Part shown: one piece after another, positions 1 to 8,661 of the stretch
Layout: each line of letters opens with the position of its first letter
Numbering within the stretch: the first letter of the stretch is position 1
NCBI GenBank assembly: GCA_937891975.1
Contig: CALAUA010000001.1
Coordinates: 13,560-77,559 of the forward strand
DNA from: an uncultured Bacteroidales bacterium
GTDB lineage: Bacteria > Bacteroidota > Bacteroidia > Bacteroidales > Paludibacteraceae
Direction: 5' to 3'
Length of the DNA: 64,000 bases
Position numbers and translations under genes: made by a program
The notes under the pieces: generated by a model
What the model was told of the DNA's origin: nothing
The model's input: only the letters and a program-made list of their open reading frames with translations
Databases searched by the model: none

Positions 1-312
1 CAATATGGCTTAAACTACAGTTTCATTTATGTTGGCGAACGCTATAATCAGCAAGAGAATATTATCTATAATTACACCCAACCTTGGTACACCCACGACT
101 TGAGTGTATTTGGCGAATGGAATATCCATCCTACAGCGAAGCGATCTACAGGCGTAGCCGATCTACCATCTACAGCGAAGCGATCTATCTCTCCGATAAC
201 CTTGCGCGTAGCGCTAGATGTAAATAATCTGCTATCACAAGACTACGATGTGATTATCAATTACCCCATGCCTAAACGAAATTATAAATGTACGGTAAGT
301 ATAACATATTGA
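1..312 (+). CDS. TonB-dependent outer-membrane receptor, C-terminal end (partial; likely BtuB-like)
   Basis: Only the last 103 codons are present; the frame is open at the left edge. The visible part reads as alternating beta strands and closes with an aromatic residue (...CTVSITY), as expected for the last strand of an outer-membrane barrel. The genes that follow (BtuG-like lipoprotein, FecCD-type ABC importer) make a cobalamin receptor the best guess, but the plug domain is outside the window, so substrate is inference. Residues ~43-65 are encoded by a repeat insertion (129-195) with two copies of CTACAGCGAAGCGATCTA, probably in a surface loop. The gene overlaps the next one by 25 nt, which suggests coupled translation. 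Confidence 0.75.
   Translation, partial: QYGLNYSFIYVGERYNQQENIIYNYTQPWYTHDLSVFGEWNIHPTAKRSTGVADLPSTAKRSISPITLRVALDVNNLLSQDYDVIINYPMPKRNYKCTVSITY
129..195 (+). repeat. Mini-hairpin repeat inserted in frame in the receptor gene
   Basis: Constant blocks CTACAG and GATCTA alternate with small self-complementary cores (CGAAGCG, GGCGTAGCC, CGAAGCG). The whole stretch is translated as part of the receptor without breaking its frame. Confidence 0.6.
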
Positions 313-1478
313 TTGGGGCTATTGGCTATTGGTTATTGGCTATTGGCTTATTGAGTTGTCGTACCGACGAGGTTACCTACCCATCTGAGTACGAGGTTTT
401 GCCGATGGAATCGAGAGAATTGAGCAGTTTTGCATCCAACGAACCTATAGGCATGTACCTACTCAACGAAGGTAATATGGGTAGCAACAAAGCCACTATT
501 GACTACCTTGATTTCTGCAACGGCATCTATATCCGTAATATCTATGGCGAACGCAATCCGAATGTGGTGAAAGAGTTAGGTGATGTCGGCAATGATATAC
601 AAATCTATGGCAATCGCCTATATGCGGTGATCAACTGCTCGCACAAAGTGGAGGTGATGGATGCCCGTACCTGTCGCCGTATTGGTCAAGTAGATATCCC
701 CAATTGCCGATATATTAATTTTTATGACGGAAAAGCTTATGTTAGTTCGTATGTGGGTCCCGTGAGTATTGACCCTAATGCCCAACTAGGTGCCGTCTTT
801 GAGATTGATACGGCTACCTTGCAGATCACTCGCAAGGTGACTGTAGGTTATCAACCCGAAGAATTGGTGGTATATAATGAGCATATTTATGTGGTGAATT
901 CGGGTGGATATAGAGCTCCTGACTACGATTCTACGATGTCGGTCATCTCCCTTAAAGACTTCCGTCAAGTGCAGAAGATTCCTGTTTGCCTCAATCCTCA
1001 CCGCTTGCGCAAAGACCAATACAATCAATTGTGGATCACATCTCGTGGAGACTATAAAGATGTTCAACCACAACTCATTTGTTTCTCGCCTGCGACCAAC
1101 AGCCAATTGTCAATTGCCAATGCGCCAGCAGCAAGCGAAATGGTAATAGTAGGCGATAGTATGTATTATTATGGTTCGCATTGGAACGAGCAAACAATGT
1201 CCAACACCATCACGTATGGAGTCCTCAATATTAAAGACTCCCTTTCCTTTAGGGAGGGGGTGGGGGTAGGCTCATCTTTTATTACCGATGGAACCGAGAA
1301 AAACATCAAGATTCCTTACGGCATACAAGTCAATCCTTATAATGGTGATATATATGTTACAGATGCTAAAAACTATGTTTCAAGTGGTCAATTACATTGC
1401 TACTCGCGCGAAGGCAAACGCAAGTGGTCTGTGCGCACGGGTGATATCCCTGCTCATATGTGCTTTATCTATCGTTAG
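288..1478 (+). CDS. BtuG-like surface lipoprotein, YncE/DUF5074-type beta-propeller
   Basis: 396 aa. It has an N-terminal signal ending in a lipobox (LLSC), then repeated WD/YncE-like blades (for example 'GNRLYAVINCSHKVEVMDA', 'VVYNEHIYVVNSGG') typical of the DUF5074 family. In Bacteroides, BtuG proteins are cell-surface propellers that bind vitamin B12 with very high affinity and cap BtuB; the same gene order is seen here, so this role is inferred by family and context. Three repeat insertions are in frame: a heptamer array that builds the signal-peptide core (313-351), a short SIAN-type repeat near 1089-1118, and a GC-rich palindrome (1238-1273) giving 'SLSFREGVGVGSS'. The start at 288 gives a normal lipoprotein signal. 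Confidence 0.75.
   Translation: MYGKYNILIGAIGYWLLAIGLLSCRTDEVTYPSEYEVLPMESRELSSFASNEPIGMYLLNEGNMGSNKATIDYLDFCNGIYIRNIYGERNPNVVKELGDVGNDIQIYGNRLYAVINCSHKVEVMDARTCRRIGQVDIPNCRYINFYDGKAYVSSYVGPVSIDPNAQLGAVFEIDTATLQITRKVTVGYQPEELVVYNEHIYVVNSGGYRAPDYDSTMSVISLKDFRQVQKIPVCLNPHRLRKDQYNQLWITSRGDYKDVQPQLICFSPATNSQLSIANAPAASEMVIVGDSMYYYGSHWNEQTMSNTITYGVLNIKDSLSFREGVGVGSSFITDGTEKNIKIPYGIQVNPYNGDIYVTDAKNYVSSGQLHCYSREGKRKWSVRTGDIPAHMCFIYR
313..351 (+). repeat. Heptamer array (CTATTGG)n encoding a signal-peptide core
   Basis: About five consecutive 7-bp units CTATTGG/TTATTGG. In this frame they encode Ile, Gly, Tyr, Trp, Leu and Ala, that is, the hydrophobic core of the BtuG-like signal peptide. Confidence 0.75.
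1238..1273 (-). repeat. GC-rich dispersed palindrome in the btuG-like gene
   Basis: On the minus strand it reads GAGCCTACCCCCACCCC followed by CTCCCTAAAGGAAAGGGAG. Close copies lie at 4782-4815 and 34234-34267. The copy is in frame in the btuG-like CDS. Confidence 0.75.
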
Positions 1479-2610
1479 TTGCGAGCAACCCGAAACACCG
1501 ATGGTCGGCCTTGGTATAGATGACACCTATACTATTGAGCGTATGCGCACGCTTATCCTTCATCCTGAGTATGAGGGTGAGCACTATGCATGGCGAATGG
1601 GGGATGAGGTCATTAGTACCGAACGCGACCTAATTTTCTGTCAAGCAGAGGCAGGCACGTATAATTTACAATTGGAAATTCATAATGATTATCCATTCTA
1701 CCAAATTAAACATCAAACAAAGATTGTTGTCTTCGACGAAGAAGTGGCGTATTCACCGTATATTTCTAAGGTGCTGGAGTATAATCCTGCTCCAGGACAG
1801 TTTATCAACACCATGCCTGAGTACGAAGAAGGCGACACCTATCAAACCATGCTTGGTAAGGTAGAAGATGCCATTACTGGCACTAGCCGCAGTCTAATCT
1901 CACTCGGTAGTTGGGGTGGATATGTAACCTTTGCTTTCGACCACTCCGTAGTGAATGCCCCTAATTTGCCCGATTTCACCGTAGAAGGCAACGCTTTCTA
2001 TGCTTCAGCAGGCAACCGCAACGGCAGTAGCGAACCAGGTATTGTGATGGTCAGTATAGATGTGAATCAAAATGGTCTGCCAGATGACCCGTTCTACGAA
2101 CTTGCGGGTAGCGAACACACCCACTCTGCCACCATACACCAATACTCCCTTACCTACCACCGCACCCCTGCCACTCACACTCCGCAGCCCGATATAAAGA
2201 ACTCCCTCACCGACACCACCTATATTTTGTGGCACAACAATCAAGGCGAGCAGGGGTATGTACACAAGAACACTTTCCATTCACAAGACTATTATCCTCT
2301 TTGGTTTACCGATTCTACACTTACTTTCTATGGTACTCGCTTGCCAGACAATGCTGTGGACAAGAGCGGAAAAGGCAATATGTGGGTGCAAACAGCATAC
2401 GATTATGGCTATGCAGACAGCCATCCTAATGATAGTATCAGCCGCTGTTCGTTTGACATCGCTTGGGCAGTTACCGCCGAAGGCGAGCCTGTTAACTTGC
2501 CATGTGCCGACTTCGTGCGTGTCTATACGGGTGTACACCAGCAATGTGGGTGGATAGGCGAGATATCTACCGAGATTTCTCATGCGCGCGACTTGAATAT
2601 AGAGGAATAA
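1441..2610 (+). CDS. PKD-like surface lipoprotein of the cobalamin uptake locus
   Basis: 389 aa from a GTG start at 1441, which gives a short lipoprotein signal (MISLLICALSIVSC). Earlier in-frame starts exist, but they lie deep inside the previous gene and precede no better signal. An N-terminal PKD-like beta sandwich (~20-115, 'YAWRMGDEVISTERDLIFCQ') is followed by a domain with 'SLGSWGGYVTFAFDH' and 'EPGIVMVSIDVNQNGLPDD', a pattern familiar from Bacteroidetes 'cell surface protein' genes next to btuB/btuG. It is presumably an outer-leaflet accessory to B12 capture; no biochemical role is claimed. It overlaps the btuG-like gene by 38 nt and ends 7 nt before the binding-protein gene. Confidence 0.65.
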   Translation: MISLLICALSIVSCEQPETPMVGLGIDDTYTIERMRTLILHPEYEGEHYAWRMGDEVISTERDLIFCQAEAGTYNLQLEIHNDYPFYQIKHQTKIVVFDEEVAYSPYISKVLEYNPAPGQFINTMPEYEEGDTYQTMLGKVEDAITGTSRSLISLGSWGGYVTFAFDHSVVNAPNLPDFTVEGNAFYASAGNRNGSSEPGIVMVSIDVNQNGLPDDPFYELAGSEHTHSATIHQYSLTYHRTPATHTPQPDIKNSLTDTTYILWHNNQGEQGYVHKNTFHSQDYYPLWFTDSTLTFYGTRLPDNAVDKSGKGNMWVQTAYDYGYADSHPNDSISRCSFDIAWAVTAEGEPVNLPCADFVRVYTGVHQQCGWIGEISTEISHARDLNIEE

Positions 2611-2617
2611 CCCTTTA

Positions 2618-3766
2618 ATGAAAAAGCAATATTTACATACTATCATTCTATGCGCCATCGTATGGTGCATGTGTTCGTGTGGTTCATCTGGCAATATTGA
2701 TGATTACAACCTGGAGGTTTATATCCCCACATATGCCACAGGTTTTCGCATTGTAGGTGCAGAGGGCAAGCAGAGCACCATCATCCGGGTGACTAATCCG
2801 TGGCAAAGTGCCAACGATGTAGAGACAATGCTCTTTATCGCTCGTGGAGGCGAGAAAGCGCCCGATGGTTTCCGTGGTCAAGTGCTGCAAGGCGATGCTG
2901 AGCGAGTGGTATGTATGTCGTCCACCCATATTGCTATGCTTGATGCCATAGGAGCTATAGAGAGCGTAGTGGGCGTGTCGGGCAAGGATTTCATCACCAA
3001 CCCCTATATTGTGGCTAATCAACATACTATCCCCGATGTGGGGTATGACGGTAATATGAATTTCGAACTTCTCGTGGCGCAACAACCTGATATTGTACTT
3101 CTCTTTGGTGTAACGGGTGCATGTGTCATGGAGTCTAAACTCGATGAATTAGGTATTCCGTATATGTATATTGGCGAGTATGTAGAAGAAGATCCTTTAG
3201 GAAAGACCGAATGGCTTATTGCCATTGCTGAGATTGTTGGTTGCCGAAAGCACGGCATCACTTATTTTTCTGAAGTGCCAAAATGCTACGAGCATCTTAA
3301 GTCTTTAGCCGCTTCAGCCCAAACTCCCACTCCCAAAGTAATGATCAACACACCATACGCCGACTCGTGGTTTATGGCTTCTGCCACCAGCTATGTAGCA
3401 CGACTGATTGCAGATGCAGGAGGCGATTATATTTATAAGAAAAACACCTCTAACCACTCTTTGCCAATTGATATGGAGGAGGCGGCATTACTGACTACCC
3501 AAGCCGATGTATGGATTAATGTGGGCAATGTCAATTCTGTGGACGATTTGTGTCGCCAGTTCCCTAAGTTTGCCAAGATGCCTTGCGTGCAACGGGGCGA
3601 AGTGTACAATTGCGACAAACGCAGAATCACTGGTGGAGGCAACGATTATTGGGAGTCGGGTGTAGTGCAACCTGATGTTGTTTTGCGCGATTTAATCAAG
3701 ATTTTTCATCCTGAATTAGAATCAGACAAAGAGTTCGTTTATTATAGAAAACTCCCCAACCCTTAA
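2618..3766 (+). CDS. ABC transporter substrate-binding lipoprotein (BtuF-like)
   Basis: 382 aa, lipoprotein signal with lipobox CMCSC. It has a TroA/BtuF-type periplasmic binding fold: 'RVVCMSSTHIAMLDAIGAIESVVGVSG' at the first lobe, 'FELLVAQQPDIVLLFG' and the second-lobe 'ADVWINVGN' segment. The family binds cobalamin, haem or Fe-siderophores; cobalamin is inferred from the BtuG-like neighbour and from an adenosyltransferase elsewhere in the window. It starts 7 nt after the previous stop and is followed 12 nt later by the permease gene, so one operon is likely. Confidence 0.85.
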   Translation: MKKQYLHTIILCAIVWCMCSCGSSGNIDDYNLEVYIPTYATGFRIVGAEGKQSTIIRVTNPWQSANDVETMLFIARGGEKAPDGFRGQVLQGDAERVVCMSSTHIAMLDAIGAIESVVGVSGKDFITNPYIVANQHTIPDVGYDGNMNFELLVAQQPDIVLLFGVTGACVMESKLDELGIPYMYIGEYVEEDPLGKTEWLIAIAEIVGCRKHGITYFSEVPKCYEHLKSLAASAQTPTPKVMINTPYADSWFMASATSYVARLIADAGGDYIYKKNTSNHSLPIDMEEAALLTTQADVWINVGNVNSVDDLCRQFPKFAKMPCVQRGEVYNCDKRRITGGGNDYWESGVVQPDVVLRDLIKIFHPELESDKEFVYYRKLPNP

Positions 3767-3778
3767 AACTTTTATAAC

Positions 3779-4783
3779 ATGCAGCGTCATTCTACCATAT
3801 TATTTGTCATCTTATCGCTCCTGCTGGTCATTCTGTTTGTACTTGACCTGCTCATCGGCTCTGTTCATATCCCGCTTCGCGATATTTTGGGTGCACTATT
3901 TGGCGGAGATGTAGATGCTGCCACGCGCCTTATCGTGTTGGATATTCGCCTCATCAAAGCTATTGTGGCAGTATTGGCGGGCATAGCACTATCGGTCAGC
4001 GGTTTGCAGATGCAGACGCTTTTCCGCAACCCATTGGCAGGCCCCTATGTGTTGGGTATTAGTTCGGGTGCCAGTCTAGGTGTGGCTATCTTTATTTTAG
4101 GTATGCCATTGTTGGGTGTAGCAACCAATAGTACCTTGTCGTCTATCGGCACCGCGGGTGCTGCGTGGTTAGGCGCGGCATTGATTCTCGCTTTTGTAGC
4201 TTCCGTCAGCACCCGAATCAAAGACATTATGGTCATCCTTATTCTAGGTATGATGATTTCTTCGGGCGTGAGTGCAGTAGTGCAGATTCTACAATATTTG
4301 AGCAACGAGGAAGCGCTCAAATCCTTTGTTATCTGGACAATGGGTTCGTTGGGCGATGTCACGAGTAGCCAACTCATGCTCTTACTGCCTGCGGTATTGA
4401 TTGGTTTGGTCGTGTCAGTGGCAGTAATCAAACCACTGAACTTGCTCCTTCTCGGCGAACAATACGCTCGCACTATGGGATTGAATGTCCGCCGTTCGCG
4501 CTATCTGATATTCCTCTCCACCACCCTGTTGGCGGGTACTGTGACTGCTTTTTGCGGTCCTATTGGCTTTGTGGGCTTGGCTATTCCGCATATTGCTCGC
4601 ATGCTATTTTGCAATGCCGATCATCGTGTCCTCTTGCCTGCCACCGCTTTGTGTGGAGCAGTTATCTTGCTCGGCTGCGATATTATCTCCAAATGGCTCA
4701 CACTGCCTATCAACACCATCACCGCCCTACTCGGTATCCCAATCGTCATTTGGGTCGTTATTCGCAATAAATCTATAGTATAA
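3779..4783 (+). CDS. FecCD/BtuC-family ABC permease
   Basis: 334 aa, nearly all hydrophobic with about ten membrane segments. The family signature is clear: 'LSVSGLQMQTLFRNPLAGPYVLGISSGASLG' region at residues ~72-102, then 'GPIGFVGLAIPHIARM' near 262 and a C-terminal 'LPINTITALLGIPIVIWVVI'. It forms the inner-membrane channel for the BtuF-like and BtuD-like partners encoded on either side. The stop codon lies at the edge of a GC-rich palindromic repeat that separates it from the ATPase gene. Confidence 0.92.
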   Translation: MQRHSTILFVILSLLLVILFVLDLLIGSVHIPLRDILGALFGGDVDAATRLIVLDIRLIKAIVAVLAGIALSVSGLQMQTLFRNPLAGPYVLGISSGASLGVAIFILGMPLLGVATNSTLSSIGTAGAAWLGAALILAFVASVSTRIKDIMVILILGMMISSGVSAVVQILQYLSNEEALKSFVIWTMGSLGDVTSSQLMLLLPAVLIGLVVSVAVIKPLNLLLLGEQYARTMGLNVRRSRYLIFLSTTLLAGTVTAFCGPIGFVGLAIPHIARMLFCNADHRVLLPATALCGAVILLGCDIISKWLTLPINTITALLGIPIVIWVVIRNKSIV

Positions 4784-4815
4784 GCCTACCCCTAACCCCT
4801 CCCTAAAGGGAATGG
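4782..4815 (+). repeat. GC-rich dispersed palindrome between permease and ATPase genes
   Basis: GCCTACCCCTAACCCC followed by TCCCTAAAGGGAATGGAG; same family as 1238-1273 and 34234-34267. The first ATG upstream of the ATPase (4812) lies inside this repeat, which argues for the downstream start at 4830. Confidence 0.75.
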
Positions 4816-4829
4816 AGATTAAATTGAAT

Positions 4830-5555
4830 ATGATTGAATTAAGAAATATAGCATTAGGATACGATAGCCAGCACCTGCTATTAGACAATGTATCCACCAC
4901 TTTCACTTGTGGTACAACGACTGCGCTCATTGGTCGCAATGGTACAGGCAAATCCACATTGCTGCGTGCTATCGTTGGTTCTGAACCGCTCAAGCATGGT
5001 TCTGTTCTTATCAACGGCATTGACATTCAGCAGATTACTCCTCAGCAACTTGCGCAACAGGTGGCTTTCGTGACTACCGAACGTATCCGCATCGCTAATC
5101 TCTCGTGCCGGGATGTGGTAGCTCTTGGCAGGGCACCCTACACCAATTGGATAGGTCGTATGCAACCCGAAGACGAGACCATTGTCATGCAGTCGCTTGA
5201 GAAAGTAGGCATGGCGTCTTATGCCTTCCGCACCATGGATAAGATGTCGGACGGCGAATGTCAACGCGTGATGATTGCCCGTGCTTTAGCGCAGCAAACG
5301 CCTATTATCTTACTCGACGAACCGACATCGTTTTTAGATATGCCTAACCGATATGACTTGTGCCGATTGCTTGCTGATTTGGCACATCAGGAAAACAAAT
5401 GCATTATCTTCTCCACCCACGAACTAGATATTGCCCAGTCGCTCTGCGATACGATTGCGCTCATCGATTCGCCCACCATGCACCATCTCCCGACTCAAGA
5501 GATGATTCATAGCGGACATATAGACAAGCTTTTCAAGATACAAAACAAGATATAA
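4830..5555 (+). CDS. ABC transporter ATP-binding protein (BtuD/FecE-like)
   Basis: 241 aa from ATG 4830 (MIELRNIALGYD), preferred over ATG 4812, which falls in a repeat. Walker A 'GRNGTGKST' (~35), signature 'MSDGECQRVMIARAL' (a variant of LSGGQ), Walker B 'IILLDEPTSFLD' and the switch His in 'IIFSTHELD' are all present. It powers the FecCD permease encoded just upstream. It closes the B12 import operon; a separate promoter follows at 5617-5648. Confidence 0.92.
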   Translation: MIELRNIALGYDSQHLLLDNVSTTFTCGTTTALIGRNGTGKSTLLRAIVGSEPLKHGSVLINGIDIQQITPQQLAQQVAFVTTERIRIANLSCRDVVALGRAPYTNWIGRMQPEDETIVMQSLEKVGMASYAFRTMDKMSDGECQRVMIARALAQQTPIILLDEPTSFLDMPNRYDLCRLLADLAHQENKCIIFSTHELDIAQSLCDTIALIDSPTMHHLPTQEMIHSGHIDKLFKIQNKI

Positions 5556-5616
5556 CTACTATTTAGAAAATAAGTTGTTAGATGCAGTTGGCATTTTTTA
5601 AAGTTTCGCTAATATG

Positions 5617-5648
5617 TTTGCATAAGTGTAATATTTGTAGTACCTTTG
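5617..5648 (+). promoter_or_regulatory. Bacteroidetes-type promoter
   Basis: TTTG (5617-5620), 20 nt, TACCTTTG (5641-5648). It lies 24 nt upstream of ATG 5673. Confidence 0.8.
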
Positions 5649-5672
5649 CAGAGAAATTCAAAACGATACAGT

Positions 5673-7334
5673 ATGAATTGGTTGAATAGTCTGTTTTTTG
5701 GTACGGGAGTACCCCACTCGATTTTTGTACTTACCCTAGCAATTGCTTGCGGTATATTCCTGAGTCATCGATTGAAAGTAAAAGGTATCACACTGGGTAT
5801 CACGTGGATACTCTTTTGCGCCATAGCTATGTCGCACTTTGGTATGCACCTAGACTCTATGGTGGAAACTTTTGCTAAAGATTTCGGACTGATATTGTTC
5901 GTGTATTCAATTGGTTTGCAAGTAGGACCAAGTTTCTTCTCATCGTTTGGCAAAGGAGGTATCAAACTGAATCTGCTGGCGATGAGTGTCGTGCTGTTAG
6001 GGTGTGTGACGGCCTACTTGATTCACTTGTTTTCTGGCGTAGATATAGCTACAATGACGGGTGTGCTGTTTGGTGCGGTGACCAATACGCCCGGACTAGG
6101 TGCCGCACAGCAGGCCTTTAGCGACATTACAGGTGTGAGTAATCCGAATATAGCTAGTGGTTATGCGATGGCATATCCATTGGGCGTGGTGGGAATTATT
6201 TTTGCTATTCTGACGATGCGCTGGGTATTCCGTATCAAGATAGATAAAGAAGAGGCGCGCGTGAAAGATGAGAGCGAAGCGCAAAAGGAGATAGAGTATA
6301 TTGATATCTTGCTGGCTAACCCACAGGTAGAAGGTGCACATATTAGCGATTTGAGTAAGTTGTGCCATATGAACCTTATCGTATCGCGTTTGGTTCGTCC
6401 GAATGGCGAAGATGAGTTGCCCGATGTAGATACGGTACTGCACGTGGGCGATAGGATACGCGTAGTAGTGGACAAAGAGAACGAACCCAGTGTGCTGCTG
6501 TTGGGTATGGAAACCACTTTGCCCACCAACGAAAAAGCGCATGCGCACTTGGTTTCGCGCCATGTGGTAGTAACCAAACCTGAACTGAATGGCAAGCGCA
6601 TAGGCGATATGAATGTACGTGCGACGTATCACGTTTCTATCACACGTATCCGCCGTGCGGGTATCGAACTATTAGCTACACGCGACTTGTACTTGCAATT
6701 GGGCGACCGCATCACGGTGGTAGGTGAAGAGCGCGCAGTAGATAAGGTGGAAAAGCTGTTTGGCAATTCTACGAAGCGTTTGGATATTCCTAACTTGGCA
6801 TCCATATTCTTAGGCATCGCGTTTGGTGTGGCGATAGGTGTGCTGCCAATCATGTTGCCCGGATTGTCGCAACCCTTCAAGTTGGGTATCGCTGGCGGTT
6901 CGCTGATAGTAGCCATCTTGCTTGGCTGTTTTGGTCCGAAGATGCATGTGATCACTTATACGACCAGTAGTGCGAACTTGATGATACGTGAGATAGGTAT
7001 AGCGATGTTCTTGGCGGCAGTTGGTTTTGGTGCTGGCAAGACGTTTGTACCTACTCTATTGGACGGAGGTTATGTGTGGATTGGGTATGGCGTGATTATC
7101 ACACTAGTGCCACTGCTGATAGTAGGAGTGATTGGGCGTTTGTGGCTGAAACTGGACTACTTCACGCTAATGGGACTGATTGCAGGTAGCACCACTGACC
7201 CACCTGCATTGGCATATGCGACTACCTTGTCGTCGAACAACGACCGCGCAGCGGTGGCGTATTCTACGGTGTATCCGCTGACTATGTTCCTGCGCGTGCT
7301 GACGGGACAGTTGATGATATTGTTGTTTTTGTAG
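5673..7334 (+). CDS. YidE/YbjL/AspT-family transporter with two TrkA_C domains
   Basis: 553 aa starting at ATG 5673 (MNWLNSLFFG); an upstream alternative would lie inside the -7 box and is rejected. Layout: ~5 membrane segments (1-190), two RCK_C/TrkA_C regulatory domains ('HMNLIVSRLVRPNGEDELPD' and 'ATYHVSITRIRRAGIELLAT'), then a second membrane block (370-553) with 'AGSTTDPPALAYA'. The family holds anion/amino-acid exchangers such as AspT; substrate here is unknown. It has its own promoter and is followed 18 nt later by a DUF4465 gene, so the two are probably co-transcribed. Confidence 0.88.
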   Translation: MNWLNSLFFGTGVPHSIFVLTLAIACGIFLSHRLKVKGITLGITWILFCAIAMSHFGMHLDSMVETFAKDFGLILFVYSIGLQVGPSFFSSFGKGGIKLNLLAMSVVLLGCVTAYLIHLFSGVDIATMTGVLFGAVTNTPGLGAAQQAFSDITGVSNPNIASGYAMAYPLGVVGIIFAILTMRWVFRIKIDKEEARVKDESEAQKEIEYIDILLANPQVEGAHISDLSKLCHMNLIVSRLVRPNGEDELPDVDTVLHVGDRIRVVVDKENEPSVLLLGMETTLPTNEKAHAHLVSRHVVVTKPELNGKRIGDMNVRATYHVSITRIRRAGIELLATRDLYLQLGDRITVVGEERAVDKVEKLFGNSTKRLDIPNLASIFLGIAFGVAIGVLPIMLPGLSQPFKLGIAGGSLIVAILLGCFGPKMHVITYTTSSANLMIREIGIAMFLAAVGFGAGKTFVPTLLDGGYVWIGYGVIITLVPLLIVGVIGRLWLKLDYFTLMGLIAGSTTDPPALAYATTLSSNNDRAAVAYSTVYPLTMFLRVLTGQLMILLFL

Positions 7335-7352
7335 AAGTTAGATAGTAGAGAT

Positions 7353-8249
7353 ATGAAAAGATTATTGATTTTAGTGTTAGGACTATGGGCAATAGGCAAT
7401 GGGCTATTGGCTGAAATAATCACTATGGATTTGAGTACGGCAACGGATATGGATGAGCATGCTGTTGCTTATAGTGCAGTAGCAGGTGAATGCGCGTATG
7501 ACATTACTGATGTGTGGGATAGCACGTACAACGATAGTGGCATGTGTCAGTTTATCTACACAAATGGTGCACGTTTTATGCTATCGCATATGCCTAGCCA
7601 AAATTCGTATGGTGGTGGGAGTTGGGAAGGATTTACACTATCAAAAGTATCGCAAGATACAGCCAATGTATTTGGTTGTGCCGCTAATGGCGGTATAGAA
7701 GGAGAGGGAACACCCTATGTGATTGGTTACTATTCAGATTGGGTGAGCGAGACACAAAGGTACTCATCCAACATCATTTTGTTTGACCAAGAATATTACC
7801 CTGAGTATGTATATATTTGCCAAAATAGCAACACGAAAGAGGCTATCACCAATGGAGGAATATTCAATGCTCGCGCCTTTACCGAGAAGGATACTCTGGC
7901 ACTGATTATCAGCGGGCTGAATCGCAATATGGAAGAAGAAGAAAGCAGCGTGTATTATTTGGCGGTGGATGGCAACATAAATGATGGTTGGGTAAAAGTG
8001 CCATTGAATGTATTGGGAAAGACATCAGGCCTTAGTTTCCGTATGACCACAACCGATATGGGGGAATGGGGGGCAAATACACCCATGTATTTTGCATTGG
8101 ATGGATTAACCGTGAATACAGAAGAACCTACAGCACTACCACAAGTGAATACACAACGACCCAATGAAAAGAAAATACTAATACAACAACAAATATATAT
8201 CTTGCGAGGCGATGAATGGTACACGCCATTAGGACAACGCATACGATAA
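7353..8249 (+). CDS. DUF4465 (BtuH-like) secreted protein
   Basis: 298 aa. An N-terminal signal peptide without a lipobox Cys is partly made of a CAATAGG-type repeat (7387-7410). The body matches the DUF4465 pattern: 'GGSWEGFTLSK', 'YVIGYYSDW', 'SVYYLAVDGNINDGWVKVPLNVLG' and 'TDMGEWGANTPMYFALDGL'. Some DUF4465 proteins of gut Bacteroidetes (BtuH) are surface B12 binders; the nearby uptake operon supports that but does not prove it. The last ~30 residues ('KKILIQQQIYILRGDEWYTP...') look like the short C-terminal tails seen on many secreted Bacteroidales proteins and could be a T9SS-type sorting tail. Confidence 0.65.
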   Translation: MKRLLILVLGLWAIGNGLLAEIITMDLSTATDMDEHAVAYSAVAGECAYDITDVWDSTYNDSGMCQFIYTNGARFMLSHMPSQNSYGGGSWEGFTLSKVSQDTANVFGCAANGGIEGEGTPYVIGYYSDWVSETQRYSSNIILFDQEYYPEYVYICQNSNTKEAITNGGIFNARAFTEKDTLALIISGLNRNMEEEESSVYYLAVDGNINDGWVKVPLNVLGKTSGLSFRMTTTDMGEWGANTPMYFALDGLTVNTEEPTALPQVNTQRPNEKKILIQQQIYILRGDEWYTPLGQRIR

Positions 8250-8254
8250 AAAAT

Positions 8255-8277
8255 AAAGCCGCTTTGCAGCGGCTTTT
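8255..8277. terminator. Bidirectional terminator hairpin between btuH-like gene and rpsO
   Basis: AAAGCCGCT, loop TTGC, AGCGGCTTT, with A and T runs on both sides; it lies between two convergent genes. Confidence 0.85.
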
Positions 8278-8295
8278 AATTTGAGTAGCAGGTAA

Positions 8296-8565
8296 TTACT
8301 TACGGATGCCCAACTCTTTGATGATAGCACGATAACGCTCGATGTCTTTTGCTTTCAAGTAGTCAAGCAAACGACGACGCTTACCTACCAACATAGTCAA
8401 AGCGCGCTCAGTACCGAAGTCCTTGTGGTTCTTCTTGAGGTGCTCTGTAAGGTGGTTAATACGGAAAGTGAACAGAGCGATTTGGCTCTCTGCAGAACCA
8501 GTGTTCTTAGCGTCATTGCCATACTTAGCAAAGAGTTCTGCTTTTTTCTCAGATGTCAAATACAT
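8296..8565 (-). CDS. rpsO: Ribosomal protein S15
   Basis: 89 aa, the normal length. It is a primary 16S rRNA-binding protein of the 30S platform. Recognisable S15 segments are 'GSAESQIALFTFRINHLTEHLKKNHKD' (split across helix 1-2) and 'LVGKRRRLLDYLKAKDIERYRAII'. It is monocistronic: own promoter at 8662-8693 with a ~90-nt leader, terminator hairpin at 8255-8277. In many bacteria S15 represses its own mRNA through leader structure; the leader here is long enough, but no known fold was recognised. Confidence 0.98.
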   Translation of the reverse strand: MYLTSEKKAELFAKYGNDAKNTGSAESQIALFTFRINHLTEHLKKNHKDFGTERALTMLVGKRRRLLDYLKAKDIERYRAIIKELGIRK

Positions 8566-8661
8566 GTGTAATTGATATTTAATTAGTTAAACAATAATGA
8601 CCTCGCATGATGCTATGATCCAAACGATGTCACATCTATCTGCTTTTTTGCAAAGCGGCTG

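Noticed and set aside
1..300. Cobalamin riboswitch
   Set aside because: Expected upstream of the receptor gene, which begins outside the window; nothing like it is seen in the visible part.
5646..5672. Upstream start for the YidE/AspT-type transporter
   Set aside because: That codon lies within the -7 promoter box; the ATG at 5673 is the first one that could be transcribed.
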